50,721 nt of DNA from DATAVB01 sp040414495. GTDB taxonomy: Bacteria; Actinomycetota; Actinomycetes; Mycobacteriales; QHCD01. Of this stretch, positions 24,413-32,580 are shown in pieces. Each line of letters opens with the position of its first letter. Positions within the stretch are counted from its first letter, which is position 1. Where the stretch lies: contig JBEDUI010000046.1 in assembly GCA_040414495.1 (NCBI GenBank), forward strand, positions 1 through 50,721, in the 5' to 3' direction. The position numbers and the translations under genes were made by a program. Under the pieces are notes generated by a model. It searched no databases. It had not been told where the DNA came from and was given only the letters and a program-made list of their open reading frames with translations.

Positions 24413-25345
24413 TCACGTCCCCAGTTCGTCGATCATGCGGGCGATCCGAGCCGCATCATCCAGAGTGGACAGTGGAGCGGACTCGCCTCTGACAGCATCC
24501 CGGAACGCAGCGCATTCGTGCAGGTACGTCTCCTCGTACAGTGGCATGCCGACCCGGAACGGCCCGCCGTCGCTGGTGCTGACGGCCCGCCAGTTGATCG
24601 CCGCGCTGCCGTCGGTTCCGAGCACCTTGATCCCGAAATTGACCGGATCGGAAGACAGGTCGTCGACGGCGAATGTGCCGAAGAGTTGGGCGATCGCGCC
24701 GCTCTCGTATTCCCAGGTCATCCAGGCCTGGTCATCGGTGGCGAGGTTGTCCCACCCGGTGGCGGCCCGCCCGCCCTGAACGCTGTCCGGCGCACCGAGC
24801 ACAGCCAGCGCGAGATAGGCGTGATGGATCAAGATCTCGTCCATGACTCCGCCGTAGTGGGCGGCGAGGTCCTCCGGATGCGCGATTGCGTAGGTGATGA
24901 ACAGCGCGCGCACTGTGCCGAGCTTGCCGGCACGGATAAGGCGGAGTAGGCGTGTGCATTCGGGAAGGTAGAGGTAATTGTGCCCGGGAATGGCCAGCCG
25001 GCCGACCCGTTCCGCATGCGCGACGATTTTCTTGATGGCCTCGGGATTTTCGGCGACCGGTTTCTCAATGAGGACGTGTTTGCCGGCATCCAGGCAGCGA
25101 TGGGCGAGATCGGCGTGGGCCGCGGTTGGGGTAAGGATGAAAATGGCATCGATGTCGGCACGCTCGATGAGCGACTCTCCATCGGCCACACCCATGACGC
25201 CGTGCACAGCGGCCAACTCCGCTGCCTGCGACCAATTCGGGTCGGCGATGCCCACCAGGTCCACTCCGGGCGTCTGTTCTATGGCGGCGGCGTGCAGTCG
25301 TGCCACAGTGCCCGCACCCAGGAAACCGACACGTAGTGAATTCAT
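24413..25345 (-). CDS. Gfo/Idh/MocA family oxidoreductase (second)
   Basis: This 310-residue NAD(P)-dependent dehydrogenase has the N-terminal VGFLGAGTVARLH motif (6-18) and an intact EKP motif (Glu94-Lys95-Pro96). It is shorter than the first Gfo/Idh homologue of the window. It is the last gene of a minus-strand unit behind the cyclase-family gene, from which it is separated by six bases. It probably oxidises a sugar or cyclitol; the specific substrate cannot be told. Confidence 0.9.
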   Translation of the reverse strand: MNSLRVGFLGAGTVARLHAAAIEQTPGVDLVGIADPNWSQAAELAAVHGVMGVADGESLIERADIDAIFILTPTAAHADLAHRCLDAGKHVLIEKPVAENPEAIKKIVAHAERVGRLAIPGHNYLYLPECTRLLRLIRAGKLGTVRALFITYAIAHPEDLAAHYGGVMDEILIHHAYLALAVLGAPDSVQGGRAATGWDNLATDDQAWMTWEYESGAIAQLFGTFAVDDLSSDPVNFGIKVLGTDGSAAINWRAVSTSDGGPFRVGMPLYEETYLHECAAFRDAVRGESAPLSTLDDAARIARMIDELGT

Positions 25346-25351
25346 CGCCGA

Positions 25352-26191
25352 TCAGGTGATCAGCACGGGACGGACCCAAGAGCCTGTGGCACCGGTGATT
25401 CGTAGCGGCAGACAGACGAAAAGCCCCTCGGCGACGTCGTTGTCGGCGACTTCGTCGAGGAAAAGGTTCTCGATCAGATGAACTCCGCGATCGACGAGCA
25501 TCACCCGGTGCGTGGTTCGTGACTCGTCAACGAAGGGGATAGGCTCCGATCCTGTCGTATCCGTTCCGAGCACTGCCATACCGGCGTCGAACATCCAGAT
25601 GGCCGCATCGGCGCCAACCCCGGGCTGGGACCGCTGGTAGGCCACCGGGTCGCGGTAATACTCGCGTACTTTGCCGGTTCGGACCAAAACGGCGTCGCCT
25701 GGTCGAATAGTTGTCTGGGCGCGATCGAGCGCGGCCTGGATATCCGCGATGGTGATCTCGTAGCCATCGGGGAGCGCGTCCACGCGGTGTATTCCCGCGA
25801 TGTCCAGGACCACGGCTCGGGTGACAATCGGTGGTACGTGTTCCATGCCGGCCACCGTGAATCCATGGTCGGCACGTACGTCGGTGACCTCGTGTCCGCC
25901 GTGAATCCGTCCGTTGGCCGCGATATGCGCGAGCCCGTCGATATGAGTGCTTACGTGCAGCGTGCCGGCGATTGCCTCGGCGGCGAATTGGTGGGCGTGG
26001 CCGTTACGTGCGCAGCCTTCCGGTGTCGTTCGCCAGGTGAGCTGGAACGGTACGAATTCGCCGGGATTTCCTTGCGGCACGTGCTCACCGAGCTCGAGGC
26101 CGAGGTCGTAGATGGTCCCGTCGCGGGCAAGCGCCAGCGCGGCGGAGCGCTGGTCATGTCCGATCCGGGTCAGCGCGCCGATCGCGGTCAT
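25352..26191 (-). CDS. Cyclase family protein (kynurenine formamidase-like metal hydrolase)
   Basis: The 279-residue protein has the metal-binding signature HVSTHIDGLAH (His79, His83, Asp85, His89), close to the H-x-G-T-H-x-D family motif. Members hydrolyse formamide or lactone-type bonds (kynurenine formamidase, isatin hydrolase) and many are of unknown function. Start ATG 26191 has an AAGGAG site, although it overlaps the end of the GntR gene by 38 bases. The gene is in a unit with Gfo/Idh and a GntR regulator. Lactone opening after Gfo/Idh oxidation of a sugar is a possible role, stated as inference. Confidence 0.88.
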   Translation of the reverse strand: MTAIGALTRIGHDQRSAALALARDGTIYDLGLELGEHVPQGNPGEFVPFQLTWRTTPEGCARNGHAHQFAAEAIAGTLHVSTHIDGLAHIAANGRIHGGHEVTDVRADHGFTVAGMEHVPPIVTRAVVLDIAGIHRVDALPDGYEITIADIQAALDRAQTTIRPGDAVLVRTGKVREYYRDPVAYQRSQPGVGADAAIWMFDAGMAVLGTDTTGSEPIPFVDESRTTHRVMLVDRGVHLIENLFLDEVADNDVAEGLFVCLPLRITGATGSWVRPVLIT

Positions 26192-26945
26192 GTGGGCGGC
26201 TCCTTTTCGTCTGATCGATGGCGACTGCTAGTCGTAGCAGCGGGAGCAGCCGCTTTTCGGCTTGCAGCATGTGGGATTTGCAGGCCCGCCACACGCTCGA
26301 TCCGTCGTGACGCTCGAGCGCGTCAACGATGGCGGCATGTTCGGCCTGGGCATCCTCGTAGTCGACTACGCCGGCCCCGGCGTAGAGACGGCTCATGTGC
26401 AGGTGGAAATTGAGACTTGCGAATGCCGTGTCGAAAAACGGATTTCCGCCCAGCTGTACGAGACGCAGGTGAAACTCGTGGTCGAGCCGGCTGAAGCGGG
26501 AGTAATCGGCGTACCGGGCGCCGTGACCGATCTTGGACATTTCCGTGACATGCGCTCGCAAAGATCGAATGTCCTCGCTGGACAGTTGCGAGACCCATGC
26601 GGCCGGGGCGCGCTCGCTGCCCCGTACCGCCGCGGACTCGATCGTCCGGCGTGCGGCGAAAAGCTGGTGAAAGGACGCGGGATCGAGGATCGGTGTCACC
26701 GTGTGTCCACGGTTGACATCCAGCCTGGTCAGTCCCGCGGCGGTCGTGCGGGTCAGGGCCTCGCGTACGGGAGTGATGCTCATGCCCAGATCCGACGCGA
26801 GCGCTTCGATCCGCAGCCGCGCACCGGGTTCGAGTCGGCGGTTGAAGATGGCTTCGACGATCGCATCGTAGGCAACGTCTACCAGCGACCCCCTGGTCGC
26901 CGGTCGTTGAACAAGTGGCTCGCTCACACGTAGATAATGCATCAT
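26154..26945 (-). CDS. GntR-family transcriptional regulator (FCD type)
   Basis: The 263-residue regulator has an N-terminal winged helix (about 20-85, containing RIEALASDLGMSITPVREAL) and an all-helical FCD ligand-binding domain with acidic and histidine metal positions (LDHEFHLRLVQ, AEHAAIVDAL, KSHMLQ). ATG 26945 is taken as start, but the second ATG at 26942 is equally possible. The start codon region reads as an imperfect copy of the ATAATGCATTAT palindrome found on the promoter at 29266-29294. It probably controls its own unit and the divergent enolase/glycosidase operon. Confidence 0.88.
   Translation of the reverse strand: MMHYLRVSEPLVQRPATRGSLVDVAYDAIVEAIFNRRLEPGARLRIEALASDLGMSITPVREALTRTTAAGLTRLDVNRGHTVTPILDPASFHQLFAARRTIESAAVRGSERAPAAWVSQLSSEDIRSLRAHVTEMSKIGHGARYADYSRFSRLDHEFHLRLVQLGGNPFFDTAFASLNFHLHMSRLYAGAGVVDYEDAQAEHAAIVDALERHDGSSVWRACKSHMLQAEKRLLPLLRLAVAIDQTKRSRPHDRDRRADPDRT
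26934..26945. promoter_or_regulatory. Imperfect copy of the GntR palindrome over the gntR start codon
   Basis: ATAATGCATCAT matches the perfect palindrome at 29283-29294 in 11 of 12 bases. Since the word also occurs by chance in coding sequence (for example near 684 and 35127), its role as an autoregulatory site is uncertain. Confidence 0.3.
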
Positions 26946-26950
26946 GCCCA

Positions 26951-29155
26951 CTAGGTCAGCTCCAGAACGCCCCATTGCGCGGGGTTGTCGCCACTGCCAA
27001 CCCACATCGCCTGGCCCCAGATGTCGTTGGTGTCGCCAGTGACGGCACGCCGATCGAGGACCAGCGGTGTGAAACGCAAGGCGGTGCCGGGGTTGGCGCG
27101 ATAGCCGGATATCAGGGTCGAAAGGTCGATGGCCATTTCCATGTTGTAGCCGCTCGACGTCGTGGCGAAGCCGACCTGCGCCGCATCCGGTCGCAAGGTA
27201 ACCGTCGAATTGCTGCTGTATTGCGTGCCAACCGCACCGGCCACAATGGAGCTACCGTTTGCGACTGGCGCGGTGGCCGCGAGTTTGAATGACCAGTCGG
27301 CGCCGGAGGCGTAGATCGCGACAGCGTCGTCAAGCCACGGTGCACCATTGGCCAGGGTCGTCGCCGGGACCAGAATGTTCGCATCGGTGATCTGCGCGAA
27401 GACGTAGAGGTGCGTCGAGTCCCACATCACCCGCACCGTGCCGCCCTCGGGAGGCACCGACCAGACGTGGCCCCACTGCTGCACGGTCGGGGAGTTCGGT
27501 GTGACAGCGAACGGTTGGGCGTTCGCCCACGCGGCGTCCAGAATTCCGTCGATGGTCACCGGCGCGGATGGCTGGGTAGCGGTGAGCGAGGGTACGCCGA
27601 CGCCGACGGTGAATCCGGCTCCCAGAACGCTTTCGCCGTCCTGGCTCAGCTTCGCCGTGACGGGAAGCCACCCGGTGTCATGACCGGCGCTGACCTGGAT
27701 CATGATGCGTTCGACGCCGTTGGCCGGGAGCCGCACGACGCCCTGGCTCGGTGTGAGCGCGAGGTCATCCGGTGTGGCTAGCGCCCAGCGGACGACATTC
27801 GGGCGATCGCTCCAGGACCGTACGGTCAGAATCGCTTGGCTGGAGCTCGATCCGACCGTAATGGTGGACTGATCGAACGAGGCGATCCCGGAGAATGCAT
27901 CATACTGTTTGTCGCGTCCACTGAGCAGACGGAGATTGATCGCGTCGGCAATTGCCTGGTATCCGGCATCGTTCGGGTGCAGATGATCGCCGCTGTCGAA
28001 CGCGGGCGCCATGCGCTTGGGGTCGGCCGGATCTTGCAGGACGCGATCGAAATCGACCACGCCGTCGAATGCCCCGCTCGTGCGCATCCACTGGTTGACC
28101 CCCGTCCGGACCTCATTGCCGGCCTCGGTGTAATAGCCGGCGCCTTCGTTGGGCTGCAGGGTTGCGCCGATGACTCGGATGCCGTGCTGGTGTGCCTGGT
28201 TGATCAGATCTTTCCAACCGTTGATGATGTCGTCCGGCGTGATGGACGGGTTGCTGCCAATATCGTTTGTGCCTTCCCAAATGACGACGGCGCGCACGCC
28301 GGTCTGCTCGATGACGTCCCGGTAGAAACGATGAACTCCGCTGGGGCCGGCGTTCTTGCCGTCGGCCAAAAGTTGATTGGCTGATATTCCGGCGTTCAGC
28401 ACCGACATCTGATGGCCGGGCGGTTCGGCAAGGAATCGGCGCGCGAGATCGTCGGGGTAGCGGACATTTTCGTCCTGCGTGGAGGCGTCACCATCGGTGG
28501 TCGATGGACCGAATGTGACGACCGCGCCCGACACGCTGTCGTTCTGCACGTCGACGCCGTCGAGGAAGAACCAGGATGTGGTGACGTGCGGGTACGCGTC
28601 GCCGGCGGTTTCCGCACTGTGGTCGCCGGACGTTGAATAGTAGTTCGTGCTGTGCGCGTTCGGGTGCCAGGTGGCTGGACCGCTCGCCTCGGCGAAGAAG
28701 ATGCTCACCGCCAGGTCCTGCTGCGGTGCGACCCGAAGCGCGACCGGGTCGCTGACCGCGCGGTCACCGGCGGCAATTGTCGTCGATGTCTTTTGGCCAA
28801 AGGTGACGGTGTGGTCGGTCCCAGGCACGGTGGCCGCGCCGCTCGCCCGCACCGCGATGTGCACCCCGGTGATCGAAAGCGGCCCCGTCCCGAAGACATT
28901 GGAGAGACGAATCCGCAGTTGGCTGCCGCCGACCGTGGTGTGCACGATCTCGCGCACTGTCTGATCGGTGAATCCGGTGGCCGAGAGTCCGGTGGTATTC
29001 GGTGCGACCTGCGCGCAGCTCCATGTTCCGACCCAGGCATTGTTGGAATCAGCCGCATCCGCGGGGGCGCTCGGGGCCACCGTAACCCCGGCAAGGCCGA
29101 GCCCTGCGACCGCGATCAGCGCCATCCGTCTGATGAGCGCGGGATAAACGTCCAT
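26951..29155 (-). CDS. Secreted SGNH esterase with C-terminal CBM9-like domain
   Basis: This 734-residue exported protein has a signal peptide (residues 1-35, cleavage near ADA-AD). The SGNH hydrolase core (about 40-415) has catalytic Ser218 in TFGPSTTDG, block II Gly257 (LNAGIS), block III Asn298-Asp299 (EGTND) and block V Asp390-His393 (DHLHPND). The usual GDS motif is GPS here. A C-terminal beta-rich domain (about 540-734, from TIDGILDAAW) resembles CBM9 carbohydrate-binding modules. The architecture suggests deacetylation of a polysaccharide. RBS AGAAGGAACG precedes ATG 29155. It leads the minus-strand unit ending with the Gfo/Idh gene and is divergent from the enolase operon. Confidence 0.88.
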   Translation of the reverse strand: MDVYPALIRRMALIAVAGLGLAGVTVAPSAPADAADSNNAWVGTWSCAQVAPNTTGLSATGFTDQTVREIVHTTVGGSQLRIRLSNVFGTGPLSITGVHIAVRASGAATVPGTDHTVTFGQKTSTTIAAGDRAVSDPVALRVAPQQDLAVSIFFAEASGPATWHPNAHSTNYYSTSGDHSAETAGDAYPHVTTSWFFLDGVDVQNDSVSGAVVTFGPSTTDGDASTQDENVRYPDDLARRFLAEPPGHQMSVLNAGISANQLLADGKNAGPSGVHRFYRDVIEQTGVRAVVIWEGTNDIGSNPSITPDDIINGWKDLINQAHQHGIRVIGATLQPNEGAGYYTEAGNEVRTGVNQWMRTSGAFDGVVDFDRVLQDPADPKRMAPAFDSGDHLHPNDAGYQAIADAINLRLLSGRDKQYDAFSGIASFDQSTITVGSSSSQAILTVRSWSDRPNVVRWALATPDDLALTPSQGVVRLPANGVERIMIQVSAGHDTGWLPVTAKLSQDGESVLGAGFTVGVGVPSLTATQPSAPVTIDGILDAAWANAQPFAVTPNSPTVQQWGHVWSVPPEGGTVRVMWDSTHLYVFAQITDANILVPATTLANGAPWLDDAVAIYASGADWSFKLAATAPVANGSSIVAGAVGTQYSSNSTVTLRPDAAQVGFATTSSGYNMEMAIDLSTLISGYRANPGTALRFTPLVLDRRAVTGDTNDIWGQAMWVGSGDNPAQWGVLELT

Positions 29156-29265
29156 CGTTCCTTCTCTGATTGCCGGAATAGGCCAGGCGGTTGAACAGAG
29201 CCGTCAGCGCGGGATTTGCGGCCCGGGGGAGTGATCAACAGCCACCCGGGCAGACCGCCTCTCCC

Positions 29266-29294
29266 TTGACCAAACCATATGCATAATGCATTAT
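29266..29294 (+). promoter_or_regulatory. Promoter of the enolase/glycosidase operon with operator palindrome on the -10
   Basis: TTGACC (29266-29271), 17 bases, then CATTAT (29289-29294) form a good -35/-10 pair. The -10 lies within a perfect 12-base palindrome, ATAATGCATTAT (29283-29294), the arrangement expected for GntR-type repression. The start codon of the first gene follows 55 bases later. Confidence 0.6.
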
Positions 29295-29348
29295 CCGTCA
29301 TCGAGCCGCAACGGCGAATGTGCCTAGCAATAGCTGGGAGACAGCTCT

Positions 29349-30446
29349 GTGAAGATCTCCAAGGTCGAGACGTTCATCGTTCGGACTCCGATCCGGCGCG
29401 AGATTGGCGATGCGACGCACGCGTTCACCCATTGGAGTACGGTCGGCTGCTGGATCTACTCCGACGATGGGCTGGTCGGCACCGGTTACACCGGCCTGGA
29501 GGGTGATGGCGAGAAGCTGATCACCGATGTGATCGAGCAGCATTACGCGCCGGTTCTGATCGGCCGTGATCCCTTCGAAGTCAAGGCGTTGTGGGAAGAA
29601 TTGCAGTGGGGCCGGCTGCATTGGGTTGGTCGCGCCGGCGTCACCCAAATGGCACTGTCCGCAGTGGATATCGCATTGTGGGATCTGCTCGCCCATGCGT
29701 GCGAGGTTCCGCTGTGGAAATTGCTGGGTGGCGCCAAACCGCAGCAGATCACGACGTACAACACCGATGGAGGCTGGCTCAACTGGACTATCGAGGAGCT
29801 GGTCACCGACGCGCGCCGCATCATCGATGAAGGCTGGACGGCGTTAAAGGTGAAGGTCGGTTCCGACGATCCCGCCGATGATGTGACGCGGGTGGCCGCC
29901 GTGCGCGCGGCTATCGGTGCCGGGCCCCGGTTGATGGTGGACGCCAACATGGTGTGGGACGCGCGGACCGCCCGCAGTGTGGGCCGCCGGCTGGAGGAAT
30001 TCGATCTGGGATGGATCGAGGAACCGCTGCATCCCGACGACATCGCCGGCCATGCGCGGCTTGCCGGCGACCTGTCGACGCCGATCGCGGTGGGCGAGAG
30101 CCTGTATCACCGGTTTGCCTTTCGCGACTACGTGGCCGCCGATGCCGCCGCGGTCCTGCAGCCCGATGTGACACGGGTCGGGGGAGTGACCGAATGGCTG
30201 CGCGTCGCCGGTTTGGCGGCGAGTTTCAATATCCCGGTCATACCGCATGTCGGCGACATGATGCAGGTGCATCAGCATTTGGTGGCGGCCACGCCTAATG
30301 CGCCGATGCTGGAATACATCCCGTGGACGCTTGATCTGTTCGCCGAGCCGGTTCGGGTGGAGCGTGGCCGTCTGGCCGTGCCGCAGGCGCCGGGTGCCTC
30401 GACCACGCTCCGAGCGGACAGTCTCGAACGGTGGCGGGTCGCGTGA
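29349..30446 (+). CDS. Enolase-superfamily acid-sugar dehydratase/racemase (mandelate racemase subgroup)
   Basis: The 365-residue TIM-barrel enzyme abstracts a proton alpha to a carboxylate. Active-site residues are Lys167 and Lys169 (LKVKV), metal ligands Asp198 (VDANM), Glu224 (IEEP) and Glu250 (GES), His300 (IPHVGD) and Glu322 (LEYIPW), a complete mandelate-racemase set. Start GTG 29349 has a GGGAGA site. It heads an operon with glycoside hydrolases, overlapping the next gene by one base. Sugar-acid dehydration is more likely than racemisation given the context. Substrate unknown. Confidence 0.92.
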   Translation: MKISKVETFIVRTPIRREIGDATHAFTHWSTVGCWIYSDDGLVGTGYTGLEGDGEKLITDVIEQHYAPVLIGRDPFEVKALWEELQWGRLHWVGRAGVTQMALSAVDIALWDLLAHACEVPLWKLLGGAKPQQITTYNTDGGWLNWTIEELVTDARRIIDEGWTALKVKVGSDDPADDVTRVAAVRAAIGAGPRLMVDANMVWDARTARSVGRRLEEFDLGWIEEPLHPDDIAGHARLAGDLSTPIAVGESLYHRFAFRDYVAADAAAVLQPDVTRVGGVTEWLRVAGLAASFNIPVIPHVGDMMQVHQHLVAATPNAPMLEYIPWTLDLFAEPVRVERGRLAVPQAPGASTTLRADSLERWRVA

Positions 30447-32536
30447 TGATTGCGCTGGACAATGGCGCTGTTCGGGTTGAGATCGACCCTGAGTACGGAC
30501 GCATTACGCGGTTGCGGCACGCCCGGCTCGGTATTGACCTGATAGGTGAACCGCGACTGGCCGAGAACTTCCGGCTACTGGTGCCGCTGCCACATCGCCG
30601 GGGGCATTACGTACTCGGCCGAAATCAGCGTCTGTCCACTTGTGACATTGGCCAGGATCATTGCCGGCTGGTCTGGCAGGGTCTGAGCTCGGATGAGGAC
30701 CAATTCGATATCGACGTGACGCAGACGCTTCGCATCAGCGGCGACGATGTCACCGTGCGGACCGAGGTGATCAACCGGTCGCCGCACCAGGTCGAAGAGG
30801 TATTCAACATCGTCCTCGGCGGCTTGGCGAACGAGGCGGAGAGCAGCGACTGGCGCCTGCACGTCACCGATGGCGGCGGAAAGGGACAGGAGTGGCCGGT
30901 CTACCGGACGTTCCCGGGCAGCTATCTCGGCCCCGTCCGTCCGGTGTGGACACGCATGTATCCCGGCGGCATGTCGATGCCCTGGATGGATCTGTACCGC
31001 TGCGATGGGCGCGGCGGCGTGTATTTCGGCAACCACGACACGGACGCGCGGCTGAGCGTGCTGTGGTCGGAACTTATGCCGTACACGACTTACGGCGGTC
31101 CGGAGGGCGACGGTCAATTCTGGCCCGATCCGAGCCGTACCGACGAGCCGGTCGGCATGGCGCTGAGCTGGAACAGCCTTCCGTTCATCGAATCCGGATC
31201 GGCGTGGAGCGGCCCACCGATCGTCCTGCATTTCCATCAGGGCACATGGTGGAGCACCGCGGAGTATTTCCGGGCCTGGTTCGACGCGCATATCGCCGAT
31301 CCAGCGGCGCCGATCGAGCCTCGCCGTTCATGGCTGGCGACCGAGGACGCATGGCAGTCGACGATCATCAGCTACCCCGAGGGCACCATCGGCTATCGCT
31401 TCGCGGATCTGCCGGACATGGCGCGGGCGGCGCGGGCCGCCGGCATCAATGTGCTGCAGATCGACGGCTGGGATATTGGCGGCATCGATCGGGATTATCC
31501 GCGCTACAGCCCGGATCCGCGCCTCGGCACGGCCGAGGAATTACGGTCGGCGCTGGCCGAATGCCGTGGTCTGGGCGTGCGGGTGCTGTTGTTCTCCAAT
31601 CTGCAGTGGGTGAATCTGGAGACCGACTGGTACGACAAGGAATTGGACCGCTACACGGTTCGCGACCCGTATGGCAATGTCCGCAACGGAATGGGTTGGG
31701 AGTACAACACGACCCTCGGTCTGCTCGGCCAGACCATTCATCGAATGGTGATGGCCAACCCGTCGCGACCGGAATTCCAGCGCATCGTTCTCGATGAGTT
31801 GATGCACACGGTCGAACTCGGTGGTGCCGGGACGCAGATCGACAAACTCGGTGCCCTGGGCCAGATCGACTATGCGCCCGACAGTCCCTGGCCGCGAGAT
31901 GCCGCCGTGCCGGCCGGCTCGCTCGAGGCTGCCGTGCGTTTGCGGGAGCGGGCCCGGCAAATCGATCCGGAATTCGCCATCGCCTCGGAAATGCACTGGG
32001 ACCGCGCCGTACCTTATGTCGACGCATCTTATTCCCGATTCTTCACCACCGACCACCTGCCCACCTTCAGCGCCGTTTTCCCTGAATACCGGCAAAGCTG
32101 CTGTATCACCGGCGATTTGGATTACGGGTTGGTGAACAATTGCCTGCGGTTCGGGCATGTCATCAACGTCGAGGCGCATTGTCTGCACGGTACGGTCGTG
32201 GACATGCCGCACTTGGCCCGCTACATCGCCGAGGCGCTGCGGGTACGCCGATCGCTGCGGGACCGGATCTGGGACAGCCGCCTGGTCGATCCGGCGCAGG
32301 TGTCGGTCGCTGGGCCGCCGGAGGTGCGCTACAGCATGCATCGCGGTCTGACATCACAGGAGCACACCGTTGTGCTGAACCATTTCGAGACGACGACCCG
32401 CACGGTCCGGGTGAGTCCGCTGAATGACGCCGGCACGGCTGTGATTCACCGCCCGTTCGCGCCCGCCTTGCAGGTCACGCTGCCCGCGACGATCGAGGTG
32501 CCGGCCGGCGAATTCACGGTCGTCGCATTTGCCTGA
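30446..32536 (+). CDS. Putative glycoside hydrolase with GH-D-clan-like barrel (DUF6259-type)
   Basis: The 696-residue protein has an N-terminal beta-sandwich (1-300, MIALDNGAVRVEIDPEYGRI onward), a central TIM barrel with QIDGWDIGGIDRDYP and the following VRVLLFSNLQWVN segment, and a C-terminal beta domain, the layout of alpha-galactosidase-like enzymes. I infer a retaining glycosidase, but the catalytic pair is not certain from sequence alone. It lacks a signal peptide, so it acts on imported oligosaccharide. ATG 30446 overlaps the enolase-gene stop by one base; GTG 30443 is an alternative start. It precedes the GH2 gene by 44 bases. Confidence 0.65.
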   Translation: MIALDNGAVRVEIDPEYGRITRLRHARLGIDLIGEPRLAENFRLLVPLPHRRGHYVLGRNQRLSTCDIGQDHCRLVWQGLSSDEDQFDIDVTQTLRISGDDVTVRTEVINRSPHQVEEVFNIVLGGLANEAESSDWRLHVTDGGGKGQEWPVYRTFPGSYLGPVRPVWTRMYPGGMSMPWMDLYRCDGRGGVYFGNHDTDARLSVLWSELMPYTTYGGPEGDGQFWPDPSRTDEPVGMALSWNSLPFIESGSAWSGPPIVLHFHQGTWWSTAEYFRAWFDAHIADPAAPIEPRRSWLATEDAWQSTIISYPEGTIGYRFADLPDMARAARAAGINVLQIDGWDIGGIDRDYPRYSPDPRLGTAEELRSALAECRGLGVRVLLFSNLQWVNLETDWYDKELDRYTVRDPYGNVRNGMGWEYNTTLGLLGQTIHRMVMANPSRPEFQRIVLDELMHTVELGGAGTQIDKLGALGQIDYAPDSPWPRDAAVPAGSLEAAVRLRERARQIDPEFAIASEMHWDRAVPYVDASYSRFFTTDHLPTFSAVFPEYRQSCCITGDLDYGLVNNCLRFGHVINVEAHCLHGTVVDMPHLARYIAEALRVRRSLRDRIWDSRLVDPAQVSVAGPPEVRYSMHRGLTSQEHTVVLNHFETTTRTVRVSPLNDAGTAVIHRPFAPALQVTLPATIEVPAGEFTVVAFA

Positions 32537-32580
32537 ACCGTGCGGCGTGGACCGCCCGGATTGATTCAAGGAGACTACGA

